Of a stretch of DNA of 34,721 nucleotides, positions 9,101 to 16,777 are shown in pieces. This stretch comes from a virus. The stretch lies in the IMG/VR virus record IMGVR_UViG_3300010149_000065, positions 1 through 34,721 of that record; one strand, written 5' to 3'. Below the pieces are notes generated by a model. That model ran no database searches and was not told where the DNA came from. It was given only the letters and a program-made list of their open reading frames with translations. The position numbers and the translations under genes are program-made. Within the stretch, counting starts at the first letter, position 1. The number at the start of each line of letters is the position of its first letter.

Positions 9101-11727
9101 AACAAACGCTTGTTGATCAACCTTATGCGTCAAATCATATTAGTGTAAACCCTTATGACGTTGCTACATGGAGTGGTTCACTTGAACTTTCACCATCAAG
9201 TGACGAATGGAAAAATATCAATTTTGTTCCTGATATTATAGAAAATATTGAAGGTGATAACTCAGCCCTTATTCGGGAAATTTCTAATAACCCTAACATA
9301 CTCGGTACTGAATGGAACGAATGGGAATCACAATGGTCACCTACACAACGTGCTCAAGCTGGTCTCGGTAATCCTCGTCAATTCGCTAAGCGATTATTTA
9401 GCACAAGGAGACACGACCACGTAGGTATATTTGAACGCGATAGAAGACAAGGTATTCAAACTTCTCTTGTTACTAACTTTAATAGAGAGGTAATTGACGA
9501 TAAGATATTAAACATCACCTTTGTTCCATTTATTCGCTCACGTAAAGTGTTCTATAAAGGAAGTATGCTTAAGCCAAATACCACGTTCTATCTATACTTT
9601 GATGACGTCAATATTACACCATACGCAGTTGATTCCACAACATTTGTATCGTTTGGTGGTGATGTTGCTGGTGATGCTAGTACAGAAATAGAAAGATTTG
9701 ATGGGCAAAGTTCAATCAGTGGTGCTGATGGAAGCATTATTTCTGATGCGGCGGGTAACGTTGAAGGATGGTTTGTTATTCCGAATAACGATTCATTACG
9801 ATTCCGCACTGGTTCTCGACAAGTTCGTTTAACTGATAAAGAAGACAATAACAGAACTCTCGAGTTATCGTCTGCTGAAACTACATATCATGCTAAAGGT
9901 CTTCTTGAGACAAGACAACGTACAATTCTTTCAACTCGACAATTGGTCTTAGAAAGAACGCGCTTAACCGAACAAAGGAATTTACTCGTAGGAACTCGAG
10001 TAGTACGAAGAGATCCCGTTGCTCAAACGTTTATGATTGGCAATGAGCCTACTGGTATTTTTCTTTCTTCAATTGACATTTATTTTCAAGAGAAAGATCC
10101 TAATCTTCCTGTTGAACTAAGCATCGTATCAGTCGAAAATGGAATTCCTACACAAAAGACAATTCCTTTATCGAAGGTATTAAAGAGTTCAACTGATGTA
10201 AACGTTGATGCCACGAGTGCAGCTTCTACAACAAACTTTAGATTTGACACACCAATTTATCTTCAACCTGGTATAGAGTACGCGATCGTTCTTATATCGA
10301 ACAGTGCAAGATATCGTGTTTGGCACGCTGAAGTTGGTGGTACTGACGTTGGGGCAAATAAGGAAAAGATTAGTAAGAATGTTAATCTTGGTGTAATGCT
10401 TAAATCCCAGAACGCTTCAACTTGGACACCTGATCAAAATAAAGATCTGAAATTTAAACTCAACCGCGCTGACTTTATAACATCTCCACAGGATGCAATA
10501 TTTAGTGGATTATCTCCTCAACGTGAACAGGTTACTTACATCGATGTTACTGATTCAGGTTCAGGTTATTTAACAGGAGCTCCTGCAATCACTATTGCAG
10601 CACCTTCGAGTGGAACTACTGCAACCGCAAAGGCACACGTAAGTAAAGGTGGAGTGATTGATACGATTGAGGTAGTTACAAATGGTTCGGGATACACGAG
10701 TGTACCAACTGTTACGATCGCAGGTCCGGGCAATATCAATATACCAACTGGTAATGTTACTACTGCAACAGACACTATCACTCTTCCAGATGGCGTGGCT
10801 GAGATGCAAAATGGCCAGCCTTTAGTGTACAACGACGGTGGCGGCACATCCATCAATGGTTTAACTGATGGTGATACATACTACGCTATAACATACGAAG
10901 AAGATGGTTCAACTCTTTATGAAGTTCCTTATAGTAGAATTATTAAATTGAGCACAACGGATAGTCCAACAAGTATCGCATCTATTTCAGGAACAGGAAA
11001 TGCTGCTCAATCACTAACACCTACTGGAACTGCTGCCGGCACAGCCGAGGTTGATGTTTGGAAAGCATCTTCGTACTTACCTATCATTCAAGACATGCTT
11101 CTTCCAGAATCTAGTGTTGATTATCTAATGAACGTAGCAGATAATAAATCGTATACAGTATATCCTGGAGAATTGATTTACACGGACGAACGCGTAACAC
11201 ATGATTCATCAAGTGCTCATGATGGTTCAGGTGATGATATGCTTAAACTCCAAGCAACGCTATCAACGACAAATTCTAAAATATCACCAGTTATTGATTT
11301 AGATAGAATTTCACTTGTTACATTTGATAATCTAATTAATAACTCGAGCGAATTTGAAACGTTGAGAGACGACGGTGAGTGTATGGCACGTTACATTAGT
11401 AAAAGCGTTAAACTTTCGTCTCCCGCCGATCAGATTAATGTTTACTTCGATGCTATGAGACCTGATGATAGTACATCAATTGAAGTTTATGCTAAGTTTA
11501 AATACCTCAATAGTAATACACCATTCGAGGCTTTAGGGTGGACAAAAATCGATCCTCTCAATGGAACAAAGGTTCCAGTCTCAACTGACTTCAGGTTTAA
11601 TGAAGTTAAGTTTGAAGGAAGTACTTCTGAAGAATATGATGAAGTTGCAGTGAAGGTACTGTTTAAATCTAGTGATAAAACATACTCACCTGAAATTAAG
11701 AATCTAAGAATAATAGCAACACTATAA
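6115..11727 (+). CDS. Giant DUF4815-type tail/baseplate protein (1870 aa)
   Basis: The N-terminus 'YLRILFRPGRSVQVRELNQLQ' followed by 'DKFGRHVFKDGDRVLDG' is the hallmark of DUF4815 (Pfam family name recalled), found in very long virion proteins of marine T4-like phages. Later blocks fit the same family: 'VYEDLRLSNCLDFRPS' and 'MKDIGSLENRIQSLEYYASLSQLE' in the middle, and 'GVMLKSQNASTWTPDQ' with 'LKFKLNRADF' near residues 1425-1460. Residues about 1472-1545 insert two copies of an I-x-V-x-x-x-G-S-G-Y module ('YIDVTDSGSGYLTGAP', 'IEVVTNGSGYTSVPTVTI'). The family is structural and likely baseplate- or fibre-linked; its biochemical role is not established to my knowledge. It sits between gp8 and the small fibre genes, the space T4 uses for gp9-gp12. 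No Shine-Dalgarno is visible; the ATG lies six bases after the gp8 stop. Confidence 0.8.
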   Translation: MPIQTYSDTPYHDDFSSENNYLRILFRPGRSVQVRELNQLQSNLQDQIDKFGRHVFKDGDRVLDGYTTYDGSIRSIPIEFTGASSPTGLTASQLSALKGKEIQLSGTTNVKAKVLGAEAITGAYYRLYVKYIGTDTLFDDGDTIELSIGETDVTLNGTDISAGNTLGVCRETASGEDVGYYGGVFQDSGIFFVKGHFVFTDNTEAFYVKSSETSKLTGNAVFDITESIITSGDDISLLDNATGQPNLTAPGADRYKISLNLKFIPSTETTVVEGQQRITLLDVKEDIVTQSVRTQYSELGKTLAQRTEDESGSYVVNPFKHEIREYLNDEAGNRGKYTADQIYNSGDSLLPGVTDVTTAATEGAKRYVLGVEPGVAYIQGYRTELEGKQDVVANKGNESSDVATETAYKFSADRGQYIEGAFVDQDANLDSADFTNFIFAPANTYQLFASGTDTTLIGTCRIQAIENSGVKTSNDTTPEAAVATKRLYIYDLVLESNKTLSDATVLCVDHTASSPTGQSYLENTDGFVLHEIGDNLSRMVYPMGDYDVKDIDSTNTSYVVQKRYSDNSTASSTISITAGAGDSFISTDPDDYVIMQNDAGTDSTEGETYVKDVTISGSDATLVLVRADGSAASNASADPVTVFAPVQTDANLGIKKQTTGTTFTETRTLNNGDIITLDKVDVYEIESVSHDGNTLSLSDFELVTGQSDTQYGYSQVVYKGPASLESASVIVTFSYFEIHTAGDFFSANSYTTNGTVAMALEDIPVYEDLRLSNCLDFRPSILTSTEGESIKPNAIVNVKFDYYKPRKDIVTLNQLGDIQFIEGVASKEPVYPQNPSDSLILYRISKPGYVYSLGDIEIDVAKNRRYTMKDIGSLENRIQSLEYYASLSQLESEAAETQLNDSSGPRYKSGILTDSFRGHGVGNVKSAGYRSAIDRENFTARPTYLSDNARWQYIHGSSDMQFADGTSTTTWNGDAIDSTPVYTGKRKNAVTLDFIEQTLVDQPYASNHISVNPYDVATWSGSLELSPSSDEWKNINFVPDIIENIEGDNSALIREISNNPNILGTEWNEWESQWSPTQRAQAGLGNPRQFAKRLFSTRRHDHVGIFERDRRQGIQTSLVTNFNREVIDDKILNITFVPFIRSRKVFYKGSMLKPNTTFYLYFDDVNITPYAVDSTTFVSFGGDVAGDASTEIERFDGQSSISGADGSIISDAAGNVEGWFVIPNNDSLRFRTGSRQVRLTDKEDNNRTLELSSAETTYHAKGLLETRQRTILSTRQLVLERTRLTEQRNLLVGTRVVRRDPVAQTFMIGNEPTGIFLSSIDIYFQEKDPNLPVELSIVSVENGIPTQKTIPLSKVLKSSTDVNVDATSAASTTNFRFDTPIYLQPGIEYAIVLISNSARYRVWHAEVGGTDVGANKEKISKNVNLGVMLKSQNASTWTPDQNKDLKFKLNRADFITSPQDAIFSGLSPQREQVTYIDVTDSGSGYLTGAPAITIAAPSSGTTATAKAHVSKGGVIDTIEVVTNGSGYTSVPTVTIAGPGNINIPTGNVTTATDTITLPDGVAEMQNGQPLVYNDGGGTSINGLTDGDTYYAITYEEDGSTLYEVPYSRIIKLSTTDSPTSIASISGTGNAAQSLTPTGTAAGTAEVDVWKASSYLPIIQDMLLPESSVDYLMNVADNKSYTVYPGELIYTDERVTHDSSSAHDGSGDDMLKLQATLSTTNSKISPVIDLDRISLVTFDNLINNSSEFETLRDDGECMARYISKSVKLSSPADQINVYFDAMRPDDSTSIEVYAKFKYLNSNTPFEALGWTKIDPLNGTKVPVSTDFRFNEVKFEGSTSEEYDEVAVKVLFKSSDKTYSPEIKNLRIIATL

Positions 11728-11912
11728 TGGAAAAAACATTTATAAGAAATAAGGCTGGCATTTTGATTAACTCCAATTCTTCAGCATACGCTGCAAGACG
11801 CGCGGCCAAGTCACGTGGAGAAAAACAGAGAAAGCAGGAAGAAGAAATCATTTTGCTTAAAACACAACTTGCGGAATTGAAAAGTCTTGTTGAATCACTT
11901 ACACCTGAATAA
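11727..11912 (+). CDS. Small conserved coiled-coil protein
   Basis: This is a 61-residue basic protein. The first half has 'RNKAGILINSNSSAYAARRAAKSR' character, an 'N-S-N/D-S-x-Y-x-x-x-x-A-A' pattern. The second half, 'EEEIILLKTQLAELKSLVES', is a clear amphipathic coiled coil. I recall similar tiny proteins after the giant structural gene in marine T4-like phages. The start overlaps the preceding stop (TAATG at 11725-11729), so it is translationally coupled to the DUF4815-type gene, suggesting a partner or chaperone role for that protein. The function itself is unknown. Confidence 0.6.
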   Translation: MEKTFIRNKAGILINSNSSAYAARRAAKSRGEKQRKQEEEIILLKTQLAELKSLVESLTPE

Positions 11913-11916
11913 ATAC
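11909..11916 (+). promoter_or_regulatory. Variant late promoter box (AATAAATA)
   Basis: AATAAATA overlaps the TAA stop of the small coiled-coil gene and ends four bases before the ATG at 11921. One base differs from the T4 late core, so this is weaker evidence than for the exact boxes. Confidence 0.35.
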
Positions 11917-11920
11917 TACT

Positions 11921-12580
11921 ATGGACTACACAGACTTCGATAATTTTAATTCACCTAATGATGGTGTTGAATTGTCCGACACGTTAAACGATTTTAGGAA
12001 AAAGACAAATGGCATCATTAAAAAAATCGATGATCCTAATTCTGTTAATCTAAATAAGCTTCAGGAACTTGCTGGAAAAAAACTTATAGGTAACACCGGT
12101 GCCTCAGCAGGAGATTGCTCTGAGGTAGACATTGTAGATGAAAGCGGTGGGATTAGTAATAACGACAATGACACTAGCATTCCTACATCTGCTGCGGTTA
12201 AAGATTATGTTGATACGAGTCGCCATCAAAACATAACAGTGCAACATGACGGTACTACTGCTACATTCATTAAAGGGTGCACTATAAGTAGAACTTCAGC
12301 CGGCCAATACACTATAACAGTTCCTGACTTGGGCAATTTGCCTACAGCAGTTGCATCATTGGCTTGTGATTGGAGCGTTCAAGCACCAGCCAATAGTACG
12401 CTTAATGGGCAACTAAATATTTCTGCTCGCACAATTAATAACACGACCATTGTAGTTGAGACAGTATCGTTATCGTCATACGGCGCTAGCGGAGGAGGTA
12501 ATGATGCTAATACCGTTTCATTCATTAGTAGATCTAATGTTGATGCGCCTTTTCAAGTGATAATTGATAACAACAGTTAA
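11921..12580 (+). CDS. Tail fibre-like virion protein
   Basis: This 219-residue protein has an N-terminus 'GVELSDTLNDFRKKTNGII' of the type seen at the start of many T4-like marine tail fibre proteins (D-T-x-x-x-x-R-x-K-T-N-x-I-I). 'DTSIPTSAAVKDYVDTS' (about residues 84-100) is the common 'TSxAVKxYVD' linker of fibre proteins. The remaining 115 residues form a Thr/Asn/Ser-rich beta domain ending 'SNVDAPFQVIIDN'. No collagen-like or chaperone region is seen. It probably forms a short fibre or collar appendage, in the place of T4 genes 11, 12 and wac. A variant late box precedes it and no Shine-Dalgarno is visible. Confidence 0.6.
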   Translation: MDYTDFDNFNSPNDGVELSDTLNDFRKKTNGIIKKIDDPNSVNLNKLQELAGKKLIGNTGASAGDCSEVDIVDESGGISNNDNDTSIPTSAAVKDYVDTSRHQNITVQHDGTTATFIKGCTISRTSAGQYTITVPDLGNLPTAVASLACDWSVQAPANSTLNGQLNISARTINNTTIVVETVSLSSYGASGGGNDANTVSFISRSNVDAPFQVIIDNNS

Positions 12581-12604
12581 TAGGAAAACCTTCCAACCTA
12601 ACTT

Positions 12605-13063
12605 ATGCGTTTATACCACTACATTCATAAGCTAAATAAAACACAAAATTTAGCGTTCACCACTTCTGCAAAAAAACCATCTACACGAGGTAAGTGTCTT
12701 TTGTTAACTAAAAAGACATTAAAGAAGTACAGATTACACATAAAATATATAGATTGTTGTAGTTTAGACGAAGATCTAGTGCTAACCTATGATAAAATAA
12801 AAGTATTAGCGAAAAGATTAAATGAACTAAACTTTGATATCGAAGTGCGGAAAAGAGAGCTAAGAAAAATGGTTGTTGAAGCATCAGCTTTAGGAAAGGA
12901 TGATATTGTAAATTGCATTTTAGAGACTATTGAATCGCTAAACACGTTTATCAATAGTGATTTCTCTAACATCACTAATATACAAGAAATTGACACTCTT
13001 ACATGTCCAGAATTACACATAGATTATGAGCAACACTACGGCAACAAAATATACGGAGTATAA
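12605..13063 (+). CDS. Hypothetical protein, first gene of a three-gene overlapping cassette
   Basis: I do not recognise this 152-residue protein. It is lysine-rich and basic in its first 55 residues ('KKTLKKYRLHIKYIDCC'). The middle is helical and probably coiled coil ('DKIKVLAKRLNELNFDIEVRKRELRKMV'), and the C-terminus is acidic ('NITNIQEIDTLTCPELHIDYEQ'). It has no membrane segment and no signal peptide. It does not have the Thr/Gly/Asp-rich look of the fibre genes beside it. Its end overlaps the next gene by 38 bases in another frame, which supports real coupled translation. No Shine-Dalgarno is visible. Confidence 0.5.
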   Translation: MRLYHYIHKLNKTQNLAFTTSAKKPSTRGKCLLLTKKTLKKYRLHIKYIDCCSLDEDLVLTYDKIKVLAKRLNELNFDIEVRKRELRKMVVEASALGKDDIVNCILETIESLNTFINSDFSNITNIQEIDTLTCPELHIDYEQHYGNKIYGV

Positions 13064-13574
13064 TATACACGGTAAAGGTGTACCAAAATTACAACACGCG
13101 GAAGATTTAGAAGCTGCTTTAAAATTGCTATCATCTAAAATCGTATATGATAGATTAGAGAAAACTGTAAGAAGTGGCCCTGTAGACCCCAACGCTCCTC
13201 ATGCTATTAATGCATCTTTAGCAAAGCTCACTGACTCAGATGTAATAGACCTATTGCCAGTATTAAAGAAATGTTTTCCTTCATTAAGATTTAGAGTAAG
13301 TGGTAAATTCATATACGGACCTGGTGATGCTATTGATGAGCATACAAACTCTAATGACCCGTCAAACACACTCTACATAACGTATGCAACAGGCAAGTCT
13401 AAATTCTCATACCGATTTTCTCTAGATGATGACTTTATCGATACATATGACGTTGTTGATGGCATTACCTTGAGAGCATTTGAACTTACTGCTCATGAGC
13501 CTTACACTTATCACAAAGTTGAGTGTGAATCAGGTTATAGAGTTTCAATTGGTTTGAGATATGTCAGTGTTTGA
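13026..13574 (+). CDS. Cupin / 2OG-Fe(II) oxygenase-like phage protein (tentative)
   Basis: The C-terminal part of this 182-residue protein reads as a double-stranded beta-helix: 'IDEHTNSNDPSNTLYITYATG' (residues 103-123), 'GITLRAFELTAHEPYTYHKV' (146-165) and 'GYRVSIGLRYV' (170-180). The layout H106-x-N, later H163, then R172/R178 is what 2-oxoglutarate/iron oxygenases and related cupins show, and phages carry small proteins of this shape. The usual second ligand (Asp/Glu of HxD/E) is Asn here, so activity as a classic oxygenase is doubtful; it could be a binding or structural cupin instead. The N-terminal 90 residues are helical and unassigned. It overlaps both neighbours (38 and 14 bases). 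The fold is inferred from motif order only. Confidence 0.4.
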   Translation: MSNTTATKYTEYNIHGKGVPKLQHAEDLEAALKLLSSKIVYDRLEKTVRSGPVDPNAPHAINASLAKLTDSDVIDLLPVLKKCFPSLRFRVSGKFIYGPGDAIDEHTNSNDPSNTLYITYATGKSKFSYRFSLDDDFIDTYDVVDGITLRAFELTAHEPYTYHKVECESGYRVSIGLRYVSV

Positions 13575-13902
13575 GCAAACATTCAGTAATCATACCTTAC
13601 CGGGAGATAAGTATATTGATATAAAATCACTAATTGTTACGCTCAACGCTATAAGAGTATTAGAATATAATGATATTTACGATATTAGTAATACGACATG
13701 CCGAGATAGCCCACTAAAAGAAAGTGTCATTAATTTTTATAAAAAAGAAGGGGTGTGTAAAGACGCTATTGTTGTAACAGATGATAATTTTTGTTTAGAT
13801 GGGCGGCACCGAGTATCGTACAGAAAACAAATAGATGAAGTGTACTGCGCTGCATATATAGTGCCTAGAAAGTACGTCAATAAATTTATTAAAAGACGCT
13901 GA
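13561..13902 (+). CDS. ParB/sulfiredoxin-fold-like small protein
   Basis: This 113-residue protein shows 'DDNFCLDGRHRVSYRKQ' at residues 74-90. DGRHR followed by a helix is the signature of the ParB N-terminal/sulfiredoxin-like fold, in which the Arg-His-Arg loop binds a nucleotide phosphate. The preceding 'KDAIVVTD' strand and following 'EVYCAAYIVP' strand fit that fold. There is no DNA-binding HTH domain, so it is not a full partition ParB. Phage ParB-like domains have been linked to nucleotide or nuclease activity, but nothing here shows which. It overlaps the previous gene by 14 bases and is the last of the three-gene cassette; a late box and the next structural gene follow. Confidence 0.55.
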   Translation: MSVFEQTFSNHTLPGDKYIDIKSLIVTLNAIRVLEYNDIYDISNTTCRDSPLKESVINFYKKEGVCKDAIVVTDDNFCLDGRHRVSYRKQIDEVYCAAYIVPRKYVNKFIKRR

Positions 13903-13949
13903 ATTGTAATAGTTTATGCAAGAAAGTCTACAAGCGAAAGTGATAAAGT

Positions 13950-13957
13950 TATAAATA
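13950..13957 (+). promoter_or_regulatory. T4-type late promoter box before the neck region
   Basis: Exact TATAAATA in the context GTTATAAATAG, the same context as the gp18 promoter. Nine bases separate it from the ATG at 13967, giving a predicted leader of about four bases. Confidence 0.7.
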
Positions 13958-13966
13958 GATAATAGC

Positions 13967-14311
13967 ATGGCAACTTATTCAAATCTTTTCATTGATCAGG
14001 GTTCTAACTTTACTTCGGTCATCGATGAAACAGGCGATTTAGATCTTACGAACTATAGTGCTATAGCTAAGATTGCGAAGTCGTATGATGGCACTGTTAA
14101 ATCTACGTTTACAACGAGCATTGACATTGCGACATCTAAAATAACAATTTCTTTAACCGCTGCTCAAACCGCTGCGTTAAAACCAGGAAGATACGTGTAT
14201 GATGTTATCATTACTGATGATTCGTCACCAGTCGTAGTAACTAGGGTTTTAGAAGGGCAGATCCACGTAACACCTGGAGTTACATTCGATGCTTCTGCTC
14301 CAGAAGTATAA
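13967..14311 (+). CDS. Conserved small beta-sandwich virion protein
   Basis: This 114-residue protein has 'YSNLFIDQGSNFTSVID' at the N-terminus, 'LTNYSAIAKIAKSY' in the middle and 'LKPGRYVYDVIITDDSS...VLEGQIHVTPGVT' at the end. I recognise this block order from small conserved proteins of marine T4-like phages encoded near neck and tail genes. It predicts as all-beta, immunoglobulin-like. It has its own late box and lies directly upstream of gp13, so it is probably a minor neck, collar or tail component. Its exact place in the virion is unknown. Confidence 0.6.
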   Translation: MATYSNLFIDQGSNFTSVIDETGDLDLTNYSAIAKIAKSYDGTVKSTFTTSIDIATSKITISLTAAQTAALKPGRYVYDVIITDDSSPVVVTRVLEGQIHVTPGVTFDASAPEV

Positions 14312-14323
14312 GGACATTTAGCA

Positions 14324-14331
14324 TATAAATA
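14324..14331 (+). promoter_or_regulatory. T4-type late promoter box before gp13
   Basis: Exact TATAAATA, exactly five bases before the gp13 ATG at 14337, so the predicted transcript starts on the start codon. Confidence 0.7.
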
Positions 14332-14336
14332 GAATT

Positions 14337-15098
14337 ATGGCCACACCAAATACACGACAAAAACTTATAGACTATTGTTTAAGAGCATTGGGCCATCCAG
14401 TTATTGAGGTTAATGTTGATGATGATCAGTTGGAAGATCGAGTTGACGAAGCAATTCAGCTTTATCAAGAATTCCATAGCGACGCCATTGTGCGAAACTT
14501 GTTAAAACATCAAGTTACACAAGCCGATATTGATAATGGCTATATCAGTATAGATGCTAATACGAACATTCTTTCAATTAATAATGTATTCAACGTCGAT
14601 AACACCAATTCTGGAACATCAATTATGTCAGTTGATTACCAGATACACTTAAATGATATTTTTGATCTAGGTGGAATATCGGGTGGAGGATTAGTAAACT
14701 ACGAGTTAACAAAGCAATACCTTTCTTTAGTTGATCGTAACATTAATGGTGTGTATGAAATGATTGAATTCAGTCGACACAAAAATAGAGTTAACTTCCA
14801 CGCAGAAACATTAACGGATGTTGGTGTAGGAAATTACGTAGTATTTGATGGCTATAGCGCTGTTGATCCTGAATCGTTTGCTGATGTATATAACGATATG
14901 TTTTTAAAGCGTTATACAACAGCGCTCTTTAAGAGACAATGGGGTCTTAATCTTATCAAGTTTGAAGGCATGACTCTTCCAGGTGGTGTAACACTTAACG
15001 GGCGCCAAATATATGATGACGCTATAGCGGATATTGAAAAGCTGGAAGAACAAGTAAGACTTCAACACGAATTGCCACCATTAGATTTTATTGGTTAA
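14337..15098 (+). CDS. 13: Neck protein gp13
   Basis: The N-terminus 'TRQKLIDYCLRALGHPVIEV' followed by 'VDDDQLEDRVDEAIQLYQEF' is diagnostic of T4-like gp13. The C-terminal 'YNDMFLKRYTTALFKRQWG' and 'GVTLNGRQIYDDAIADIEKLEEQV' also fit. In T4, gp13 with gp14 forms the neck that closes the filled head and takes the tail. Length is 253 residues against 309 in T4, as expected for marine members. The ATG at 14337 is supported by the conserved N-terminus even though it directly follows the late box and has no room for a Shine-Dalgarno. gp14 begins one base after the stop. Confidence 0.93.
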   Translation: MATPNTRQKLIDYCLRALGHPVIEVNVDDDQLEDRVDEAIQLYQEFHSDAIVRNLLKHQVTQADIDNGYISIDANTNILSINNVFNVDNTNSGTSIMSVDYQIHLNDIFDLGGISGGGLVNYELTKQYLSLVDRNINGVYEMIEFSRHKNRVNFHAETLTDVGVGNYVVFDGYSAVDPESFADVYNDMFLKRYTTALFKRQWGLNLIKFEGMTLPGGVTLNGRQIYDDAIADIEKLEEQVRLQHELPPLDFIG

Positions 15099-15099
15099 T

Positions 15100-15990
15100 A
15101 TGCCTAGGAATGTTCATTTTAGTCAAGGGACTACCGCAGAAAAAAGACTCTATGAAGACGTTGTTATAGAGGCTCTGAAGATATATGGTCACGATGTTTA
15201 TTATATTCCTCGGTCAATCGTTAACACAGACTTTATTTTTAATGAAGATGAATTGTCTAAATTCGGTGAGGCGTTTCAAATTGAAATGTATCTCGAAAAT
15301 GTTGATGGCTTCGAAGGAGATGGAGATCTGTTGACCAAATTTGGTGTTGAAATACGAGATAGTGTTAACCTAGTTGTTTCCAATCGTAGATGGGAGCAGC
15401 TTGTTTCACGGTTTCAGAATCCTACTGAAATAAGACCTCAGGAAGGTGATCTAATTTACTTCCCTCTTGTGAATGGTCTATTTGAAATTAACTATGTTGA
15501 GGATGAGACACCGTTCTATCAATTACAGAATATTCCAACGTTTAAGCTAACGTGTCAACAGTTTGAATATAGTAATGAAGAGCTTGATACAGGAATTGAT
15601 GAGATTGATATCTTTGAAACACGATACGCTATTCGAACACGAGTTAATCTTGGAAGTGGGAGTGGTGAATTTGTAATAGGTGAAGATGTAACTCAGACCA
15701 ATGGTACCCTAACAATCACTGGAGAAGTTGCAACTGTAGGCGATACGTATATAGATGTTGTTAATCAAAGAGCAAGTGATAGTAGTAATACTGGATTTGT
15801 TCCAACAACTGGTAGTTGGGGTAACATCACCGGTGCTAGTGGTGATTATGCTATTGCTACTATCGATTCATTCGATACGATTGACGATAATGATCCATAC
15901 GCTGATAATCCGGATTTTGAAGTTGAAGGAAATTCCTTTATCGATTTTAGCACCACTAACCCATTTGGAATGCCAAACATAACTAGTTAA
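15100..15990 (+). CDS. 14: Neck protein gp14
   Basis: I chose the ATG at 15100, one base after the gp13 stop, rather than an in-frame TTG nine bases upstream, because the family begins 'MPRxVxFSQGTTxExxLYEDxVIEALKIYG', which matches. 'MYLENVDGFEGDGDLLTKFG' and 'VSNRRWEQLV' are further gp14 blocks. T4 gp14 forms the neck with gp13 and joins head to tail. The length is 296 residues. About residues 185-265 contain a beta module ('GEFVIGEDVTQTNGTLTITGEV') that marine gp14 proteins often carry. The C-terminus 'NPFGMPNITS' comes two bases before gp15. Confidence 0.93.
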   Translation: MPRNVHFSQGTTAEKRLYEDVVIEALKIYGHDVYYIPRSIVNTDFIFNEDELSKFGEAFQIEMYLENVDGFEGDGDLLTKFGVEIRDSVNLVVSNRRWEQLVSRFQNPTEIRPQEGDLIYFPLVNGLFEINYVEDETPFYQLQNIPTFKLTCQQFEYSNEELDTGIDEIDIFETRYAIRTRVNLGSGSGEFVIGEDVTQTNGTLTITGEVATVGDTYIDVVNQRASDSSNTGFVPTTGSWGNITGASGDYAIATIDSFDTIDDNDPYADNPDFEVEGNSFIDFSTTNPFGMPNITS

Positions 15991-15991
15991 T

Positions 15992-16777
15992 ATGTTAAAC
16001 GGAACACACTTTTATAATAAGACAATACGCAAGTCAGTTGCAGTATTTGGCACGATATTTAATAATATCAAAATTTTGAGAACTGGTGCGACTGAAGAAA
16101 AGGTGCCAATTTCGTATGGGCCTCGGAAAAAGTTTTTAGCTCGTATTAATTCAGATTCGACAGGTTCAAAAAGTGAGACGATAGCAATTAAGTTGCCAAG
16201 GATGAGTTTTGAAATTACGTCGATAGAATACGATTCAACGGCAAAACTAAATAAGTTTAATCAGCGAGCGTTACCTATTGATGGTGATAATTCTCGTGTA
16301 GATTTGCTTTACCAATCAGTTCCATACACACTTGGAATGCAATTAAATATATATGCCGAAAATCAGAATGAAGCTTTACAGATAGTCGAGCAAATCATTC
16401 CTACCTTTTCTCCAGAATATACTATCGCGATTAAGGAATTAGAAGGTGCTGATACGACGACCGACGTTCCAATTGTTCTCAATGGTGTTACTTTTCAAGA
16501 TGATTATGAAGGAGACTTTTTAACTAGAAGAAGTATCATATACACTCTTGATTTTGGTATGAAAATTAAATTCGCTGGTGCAACGACAAAGAGTGCGATT
16601 ATTCGAAAGGTTGATACATTCTTTTTCGCAGATAAGGACGACCGTGATACACTGAAACTCAATGAGCCATACGGCACAGAAAATGAAAACGTCCGCGTTG
16701 CAGTGGATGACGCTGACGCCGCACCTCTTGACGATAGCGACACAATAACAACGACGTTTGGATTTGACCATGGATAA
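15992..16777 (+). CDS. 15: Tail sheath stabiliser / completion protein gp15
   Basis: This 261-residue protein opens 'MLNGTHFYNKTIRKSVAVFG' with 'GPRKKFLARI' and 'IKLPRMSFEITSIEYD', the characteristic gp15 N-terminal half. 'YTLGMQLNIYAENQNEALQIVEQI' and 'TRRSIIYTLDFGMK' complete the family pattern. In T4, gp15 forms a hexamer at the top of the tail that ends tube and sheath and docks to the neck. T4 length is 272. The last eight bases overlap the start of gp16 in another frame. Confidence 0.93.
   Translation: MLNGTHFYNKTIRKSVAVFGTIFNNIKILRTGATEEKVPISYGPRKKFLARINSDSTGSKSETIAIKLPRMSFEITSIEYDSTAKLNKFNQRALPIDGDNSRVDLLYQSVPYTLGMQLNIYAENQNEALQIVEQIIPTFSPEYTIAIKELEGADTTTDVPIVLNGVTFQDDYEGDFLTRRSIIYTLDFGMKIKFAGATTKSAIIRKVDTFFFADKDDRDTLKLNEPYGTENENVRVAVDDADAAPLDDSDTITTTFGFDHG

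Noticed and set aside
15091-15099. Upstream TTG start for gp14
   Set aside because: It would add three residues overlapping the gp13 stop, while the family N-terminus begins at the ATG at 15100.
16758-16769. Upstream TTG start for gp16
   Set aside because: The ATG at 16770 gives the more natural start and a normal short overlap with gp15.
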